NCBI GenBank assembly: GCA_027018975.1
Contig: JALUXN010000261.1
Span: forward strand, 1 to 8,512
Reading direction: 5' to 3'
From: Mariprofundaceae bacterium
GTDB taxonomy: Bacteria; Pseudomonadota; Zetaproteobacteria; Mariprofundales; Mariprofundaceae
Length of the DNA stretch: 8,512 nt
The number at the start of each line of letters is the position of its first letter. Position 1 is the stretch's first letter. Both the position numbers and the translations under genes were made by a program. The notes beneath the pieces are model-generated. The model was not told the DNA's origin and ran no database searches. It saw only the letters and a program-made list of their open reading frames with translations. Positions 4,902-8,512 of the stretch are shown here, piece by piece.

Positions 4902-5243
4902 ATGTCTGACTACAAACGCTATACCGACGAACTGTCAGCCACCATTGGCGGCATCCGCAAAGATATTCCCGATGTGATGAAGGGCTTTTCGGCGATGGCC
5001 GGCGCAGCGCTTGCTAATGGTGCAGTGGACAAAAAGACCAAGGAGATGATCGCGCTGGCCATCGGCGTGGCCGGTCACTGCAAGGGGTGTATCGGTTTTC
5101 ATGTGAAGGCGCTGGTGGCGCTTGGGGTCACACGCGAAGAGTTGGTCGAGGTGCTCGGCATGGCCATCTACATGGGTGGCGGGCCGTCGCTGATGTATGC
5201 AGCAGAGGCGATGCAGGCCTTTGAGGAGTTTTCCGGCACATGA
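4902..5243 (+). CDS. Carboxymuconolactone-decarboxylase/AhpD-like CxxC protein
   Basis: A 113-residue, all-helical, soluble protein of the CMD superfamily. The core is DKKTKEMIALAIGVAGHCKGCIGFHVKALVALG, with Cys60-x-x-Cys63 and His67, the arrangement used as a peroxidase or disulfide-reducing centre in AhpD-like members. It continues with TREELVEVLGMAIYMGGGPSLMYAAEA, typical of the family. The decarboxylase name is historical and does not imply that reaction here; a thiol-redox role is more likely given the CxxC and the sulfur genes nearby. The ATG at 4902 has CAGGAG about 6 nt upstream; a TTG at 4884 lies inside the terminator tail. Its last codons overlap the next gene by an ATGA. Confidence 0.88.
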   Translation: MSDYKRYTDELSATIGGIRKDIPDVMKGFSAMAGAALANGAVDKKTKEMIALAIGVAGHCKGCIGFHVKALVALGVTREELVEVLGMAIYMGGGPSLMYAAEAMQAFEEFSGT

Positions 5244-5491
5244 GACGGATGCTCGCATGGCTGCACTGCCCATCGATGGGTATGCTGATTGCGGCGGCGC
5301 TGCTGCTGGGTGCGATGCCACTGGTGCCGGAGCCGCATCTGGTTGAAAAACTGCGTATGCTGTTCAACGGCACGCTGGTGAAGCCGATCGACATCTTTGA
5401 TCTCTTCTGGCATAGCTGGCCCATTCTGTGGATTATTCTCCGTTTGCTCACGCCGGGTGCGGCTGGGCAATGCGCCATAGGAGGTCGATGA
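5240..5491 (+). CDS. Small two-helix membrane protein, uncharacterised
   Basis: An 83-residue protein with two hydrophobic segments, about residues 13-29 and 56-70, joined by a polar link with HLVEKLRMLFNGTLVKPIDIFDLFWHSWP. I have seen this link pattern in small proteobacterial proteins that automatic pipelines call 'RND transporter', but the protein is far too short to be a pump and I assign no function. It has no signal peptide cleavage site that stands out. The ATG overlaps the stop of the CxxC gene (ATGA), so translation is probably coupled. Its own stop overlaps the next ATG in the same way. A helper or assembly role in a membrane complex with its neighbours is inference from gene order. 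Confidence 0.75.
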   Translation: MRRMLAWLHCPSMGMLIAAALLLGAMPLVPEPHLVEKLRMLFNGTLVKPIDIFDLFWHSWPILWIILRLLTPGAAGQCAIGGR

Positions 5492-5820
5492 TGCAATTGA
5501 TGATTGATCTGATTCTACTGGTTCTGATTGTGATGTACTGCTGGGAGGCTTACAGCAAGCGGCGACTGTGGTTTGTTGTGCCGGTCTATCTCTGGATGAA
5601 ATTTGCCAAAGGGCGCGGTTTTTTGGCGCAGCTGTTGATCTTTTCACTGCCGACAGTGAGCTGGCTGCTGCTCTGCCACTGGATCAATACCCACGGTTGG
5701 CACGCCACAGCGGCAGGCGGCATGTTGATCGCCATGACAGTAGGTCTGCAGGCCATGCGTATGGCCGAGGAGGAGCAAAAATGGAAACGCGATCAATACG
5801 ATGGGAAATTCGGCCAATGA
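5488..5820 (+). CDS. Small multi-pass membrane protein, uncharacterised
   Basis: A 110-residue protein with clear hydrophobic segments at about residues 4-18, 46-64 and 72-90, and a possible weaker one at 27-38. The link KRRLWFVVPVYLWMKFAKGRG is basic and should face the cytoplasm. The tail (AEEEQKWKRDQYDGKFGQ) is highly charged. I recognise no family. The ATG at 5488 overlaps the previous stop and has an AGGAGG at 5479-5484; the next codon is also ATG (5491) and could serve. An in-frame extension back to 5428 would run through the preceding gene. It lies between two other small membrane proteins in an ATGA-coupled chain, so a shared complex is plausible. Confidence 0.75.
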   Translation: MMQLMIDLILLVLIVMYCWEAYSKRRLWFVVPVYLWMKFAKGRGFLAQLLIFSLPTVSWLLLCHWINTHGWHATAAGGMLIAMTVGLQAMRMAEEEQKWKRDQYDGKFGQ

Positions 5821-6287
5821 AACGGCTGCTGTTGGGAGTGGCGACCACGCTTGGCGCATCATCCAGCTGGGCTGATCCGCTCGACACCGGCGAAGCCTAT
5901 GTGGATCGTGCTGCACCGCCGGCGTGGATGGATAAGATTGATTTTGGTCTGCTGCTGGTCGATTACGGCATCTTTGCGTTGACGATTGTGGCGATGGGCT
6001 GGTTGCTGATCAAGCGCTCGGATCTGTTATCGCGCTTGGAGTCACGCATCTTCGCTCCGTTTTCAGCGATCTTCGCTGCCGCCAAACGTGTCGGCGGAGT
6101 CGGTGAACTGCTGCTGCAGATGGTCGGCGGCATGGCGCTGTTTCTGGCGCTGGCTGCATGGGTCTTTTTCTGTCAATGGCTGAAACATGTCGGCCTCGGT
6201 GCGCTCTCCATGGCCGGCCTCGCCTTGGTGGCGCTACTGCTGGTGCGTATGATCAAGGGCAAAGAACGCGAAATCCCCGTACCCTAG
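5817..6287 (+). CDS. Signal-peptide membrane protein, uncharacterised
   Basis: A 156-residue protein beginning with a signal-like sequence (MKRLLLGVATTLGASSSWAD, likely cut after Ala19). A short polar stretch follows with APPAWMDKIDF, then three hydrophobic segments at about 44-65, 99-121 and 126-146. A basic link (KRSDLLSRLESR) after the first segment should be cytoplasmic. The protein ends in a charged KGKEREIPVP tail. No family is recognised. The start at 5817 is chosen because the signal peptide begins there and it shares the ATGA overlap seen at the two preceding joins. An in-frame ATG at 5781 has a better ribosome site (GAGGAG) and remains possible; it would add 12 residues before the signal-like part. 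Confidence 0.7.
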   Translation: MKRLLLGVATTLGASSSWADPLDTGEAYVDRAAPPAWMDKIDFGLLLVDYGIFALTIVAMGWLLIKRSDLLSRLESRIFAPFSAIFAAAKRVGGVGELLLQMVGGMALFLALAAWVFFCQWLKHVGLGALSMAGLALVALLLVRMIKGKEREIPVP

Positions 6288-6299
6288 GTTCACCTGCGG

Positions 6300-6887
6300 A
6301 TGGATGCGTGGGAGGAGCGTTATCAGCGGGGCGAGACAGGCTGGGATCGCGGCGGTGTCAGCCCTGCACTGCTGCACTGGCTGGAGAGCGGTGAACTACA
6401 ACCATGCCGCCTGCTGGTGCCCGGTTGCGGCCGCGGTTATGAAATCGTGGAGCTGGCCAAACGCGGTTTTGCGGTCACCGCGATCGACATTGCCCCTTCG
6501 GCTGTAGCTTTTCTGCAACAGCGTCTGGATGAAGCCGACCTGACGGCCACGGTGATCTGTGCCGATCTATTCACCTATCAGCCCGAACAACTCTTTGACG
6601 CGGTCTATGAGCAAACCTGCCTCTGCGCCATTCAGCCGGCAGCGCGTGTGGCTTATGAACAGCGTCTGTATAGCTGGCTGCGGGAGGGTGGCATGCTATT
6701 TGCTCTCTTCATGCAGACCGGTGTTTCCGGCGGCCCACCATTTCACTGTGACGTTACGCATATGCAAGCGCTATTCCATGCCAAACGCTGGCAGTGGCCG
6801 CCGTGCGAAGCCATGACCGTGCCCCACCACGGCGGGAAATTCGAGTTGGGGCACAAGATCGTCAAACGATGCACAGACAGACCATGA
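6300..6887 (+). CDS. TPMT-family SAM-dependent methyltransferase
   Basis: A 195-residue soluble enzyme. The opening WEERYQRGETGWDRGGVSPALLHWL is the hallmark N-terminus of the thiopurine S-methyltransferase family, which includes enzymes acting on thiols, selenium compounds, bisulfide and halides. SAM-binding motif I is LLVPGCGRGYE (38-48); the acidic residue that holds the ribose is in TAIDIAP (Asp63). ADLF (88-91) and YEQTCLCAI (103-111) follow in the expected order. The GGPPF stretch (144-148) near the substrate region is common in the family. The ATG at 6300 lies 12 nt after the previous stop with no strong ribosome site (a weak GGTT only). Substrate cannot be read from the sequence; S-methylation of sulfide or thiols is an attractive guess from context. 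The stop overlaps an upstream Met of the chemoreceptor gene. Confidence 0.85.
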   Translation: MDAWEERYQRGETGWDRGGVSPALLHWLESGELQPCRLLVPGCGRGYEIVELAKRGFAVTAIDIAPSAVAFLQQRLDEADLTATVICADLFTYQPEQLFDAVYEQTCLCAIQPAARVAYEQRLYSWLREGGMLFALFMQTGVSGGPPFHCDVTHMQALFHAKRWQWPPCEAMTVPHHGGKFELGHKIVKRCTDRP

Positions 6888-6898
6888 GGGAGACAGAG

Positions 6899-8212
6899 AT
6901 GACAGACCAAGACGCAATTTTGACACTCTTCAACAAAATTTCCGCTGGTGACTTCACCTATCGGGCAACAGGTGACAGTGAACTGGTGCGACAGGCCAAT
7001 CTGGTCGCCGAGCAGCTGGAAAAACGGATGCTGGAACAGCTCGATGATATGGTCGGCATGACCATGAGCGCTTTTGAGACCACCATCACCATGGGGCGTC
7101 TGGAGCAGGATGTCGGTCATCTGGATGAGCGAGCCTTGGCGATGGCCAGCGCCAGTGAAGAGATGAGCGCCAACGTCACCCATGTCGCCGAACGCACCGA
7201 CCGCGCCAACATGAGCATCATGGATGCCAACAATCAGAGCCGCGAGGCATCGGCATCGGTCGCCAATGCTGTGGAGGCAATGAAAAATATTGAGCAGCAA
7301 GTACAGCAGGCTGACGAGCGGGTACAAGCCCTCTCCGAGGCATCGCGCGAGATCAATGGCATCCTCACGGTCATCAAAAAGATCTCCGATCAGACCAATC
7401 TACTGGCACTCAATGCCACCATCGAGGCGGCACGCGCCGGTGAGGCCGGGCGCGGCTTTGCCGTGGTGGCGCACGAGGTGAAGCAGCTCTCTCAGCAGAC
7501 CAAAGACGCCACTGAAAATATCGTCGAAAAAATCAACCGCATTCAACAGGATATTTCAGCCATTTCGCACGCCATGCTGGGCATCAACGATGCCGTTTCC
7601 AAGGGCGATCAGGATATGAGCAGCGTCAACGCGCATATGGAGGAGATGGCTGGCGCACTGCAGATGATTGCCTCCGAGGTGGATCAAGTAACACAGGCGA
7701 TGCAGGAGCAGTCGGATGCTTCGCACGAAGTGGCGCAGTCGGTTGCTGAGACATCGAGTATGGTCAGCAATGCACGCCAAGTCGTCGATCAAACGCTGAA
7801 AGATGCCGATGCGATGGAGAGCAAATTGATCGCCGAGATTCAGGAGTTCGCCGAGATGAAGCTCTCCGGTGCCATCCTGCGTCTGGCCAAGTCCGATCAC
7901 ATCCTCTGGAAGAAACGTTTAATCAATATGATTCTGGATCGTGGCAATATCGAACTCTCCACCGTCGCCAGCCACCACGACTGCCGTCTCGGCAAGTGGT
8001 ACGATACGCTCGGCAAAGAGGTCTATGGTCACAGCGCCACCTTCAAGGCGTTGGAAGGGCCGCACGAGCAGGTGCATTCACTCGGGCGACGTGCGGTGGA
8101 GCGCTACAACGCCGGTGATCGCGAAGCGGCAATCGCCGATGTCGAAGCGATTGCGCCGCTCTCTGAGACGGTCGTTGGCCTGCTCGATAAGTTGATTCAA
8201 GAAACCACTTGA
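6899..8212 (+). CDS. Soluble methyl-accepting chemotaxis protein with C-terminal CZB domain
   Basis: A 437-residue chemoreceptor without membrane helices, so cytoplasmic. After a short N-terminal part (1-60) a long coiled coil (about 70-315) holds the signalling tip: ISDQTNLLALNATIEAARAGEAGRGFAVVAHEVKQLS (162-198), which binds CheA and CheW. The C-terminus (about 320-435) is a chemoreceptor zinc-binding (CZB) domain with likely ligands His334 (KSDHILWKKRL), Cys362 (HHDCRLGKWY), His389 and His393 (GPHEQVH). CZB proteins such as Helicobacter TlpD respond to zinc and oxidants through the zinc-bound cysteine. No CheB/CheR pentapeptide is seen at the C-terminus. The ATG at 6899 is favoured by GAGGGA about 7 nt upstream; the ATG at 6884, overlapping the methyltransferase stop, is possible and adds 5 residues. 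Confidence 0.93.
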   Translation: MTDQDAILTLFNKISAGDFTYRATGDSELVRQANLVAEQLEKRMLEQLDDMVGMTMSAFETTITMGRLEQDVGHLDERALAMASASEEMSANVTHVAERTDRANMSIMDANNQSREASASVANAVEAMKNIEQQVQQADERVQALSEASREINGILTVIKKISDQTNLLALNATIEAARAGEAGRGFAVVAHEVKQLSQQTKDATENIVEKINRIQQDISAISHAMLGINDAVSKGDQDMSSVNAHMEEMAGALQMIASEVDQVTQAMQEQSDASHEVAQSVAETSSMVSNARQVVDQTLKDADAMESKLIAEIQEFAEMKLSGAILRLAKSDHILWKKRLINMILDRGNIELSTVASHHDCRLGKWYDTLGKEVYGHSATFKALEGPHEQVHSLGRRAVERYNAGDREAAIADVEAIAPLSETVVGLLDKLIQETT

Positions 8213-8275
8213 CGGAGGCTCGGGAAACACCACCATCGGTTTCAGGAAATGTCATCACCCTACTGAGGAGATCCC

Positions 8276-8512
8276 ATGAGCGAATTGAGTCGGGAAGAGA
8301 TTGAGCAGAAGGTGCAGGGCAGCAACATCTCTTCGCTGCTCATCCTCGTTGGGCTGGTCATTACCGCGCTCTTTCTCCTAGCCGGCATCATCTCCTACTC
8401 CGGTGTGAGCAACAAAGAGCAGGCGACAATCCAGCAACAGAAAGCAGAGATTGCAAAACTCAACCAGCAGATCGCCACACTGAAGCAGGAGTACGAGCAA
8501 AAACTGAGCCTT
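8276..8512 (+). CDS. One-pass membrane protein with coiled coil, 5' part only
   Basis: A frame that opens with ATG at 8276, after GAGGAG (8265-8270), and runs uninterrupted for 79 codons to the window edge. The product begins MSELSREEIEQKVQGSN, then has one strong membrane helix (about residues 19-42, rich in Leu, Ile and Val). A heptad-like, Gln/Lys/Glu-rich stretch follows (about 49-77) and should form a coiled coil outside the membrane. I recognise no family from this part; the layout is shared by many unrelated membrane-anchored adaptor and envelope proteins. It starts 63 nt after the chemoreceptor stop with no terminator between, so it may share that transcript. Length and C-terminal domains are unknown. 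Confidence 0.7.
   Translation, partial: MSELSREEIEQKVQGSNISSLLILVGLVITALFLLAGIISYSGVSNKEQATIQQQKAEIAKLNQQIATLKQEYEQKLSL

Noticed and set aside
6743..7327. Open frame of 194 codons on the - strand across the methyltransferase and receptor genes
   Set aside because: It overlaps two well-supported + strand genes and its translation shows no recognisable domain.
1..8512. CRISPR array, tRNA, rRNA, transposase or phage genes
   Set aside because: No regularly spaced repeats, cloverleaf-like segments or mobile-element protein motifs were seen on either strand.

Overview
The window is a compact, gene-dense stretch of moderately GC-rich proteobacterial DNA in which every recognisable gene lies on the + strand. 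The content (an Acidithiobacillus-type sulfide:quinone oxidoreductase, three tandem single-domain rhodaneses, DUF302, two DUF2892 proteins, a Crp/Fnr regulator, an RND pump and a zinc-binding chemoreceptor) points to a sulfur-metabolising, motile Gram-negative bacterium, probably a chemolithotroph of the gamma-, acidithio- or zetaproteobacterial kind. The sequence alone does not settle the genus.

Layout. Positions 2-440 hold the end of an RND efflux permease followed by a small DUF2892 membrane protein. After a 169-nt gap with a possible leader hairpin comes a tight cluster (610-2883): a membrane-tethered rhodanese, an exported (probably lipid-anchored) rhodanese, a soluble rhodanese, a DUF302 protein and a cysteine-containing Crp/Fnr regulator. 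A 172-nt gap with two inverted repeats, one of them the 13-bp palindrome GTGACA-T-TGTCAC, leads to a second DUF2892 protein (3056-3259). A 303-nt gene-free region (3260-3562) is partly AT-rich and full of inverted repeats. It holds a credible promoter, a 12-bp direct repeat and several hairpins, and it precedes sqr (3563-4840). A strong intrinsic terminator follows sqr.

Directly after the terminator a second cluster begins (4902-8212): a carboxymuconolactone-decarboxylase/AhpD-like CxxC protein, three small uncharacterised membrane proteins joined by ATGA overlaps, a TPMT-type SAM methyltransferase and a soluble chemoreceptor with a C-terminal CZB zinc-binding domain. A final gene, cut by the window edge (8276 onward), encodes a one-pass membrane protein with a coiled coil.

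How they may work together (inference): SQR oxidises sulfide at the membrane and releases polysulfide or persulfide sulfur. The rhodaneses, placed in different compartments, could pass sulfane sulfur between carriers, with DUF2892 proteins as separate membrane partners; in E. coli YgaP the rhodanese and this membrane domain are fused. The Crp/Fnr protein, with Cys45, Cys79 and Cys85, could sense the sulfur or redox state. The downstream methyltransferase and chemoreceptor may detoxify thiols and steer the cell, but that link rests only on gene order. No persulfide dioxygenase, Sox or Dsr/Hdr gene is seen here.
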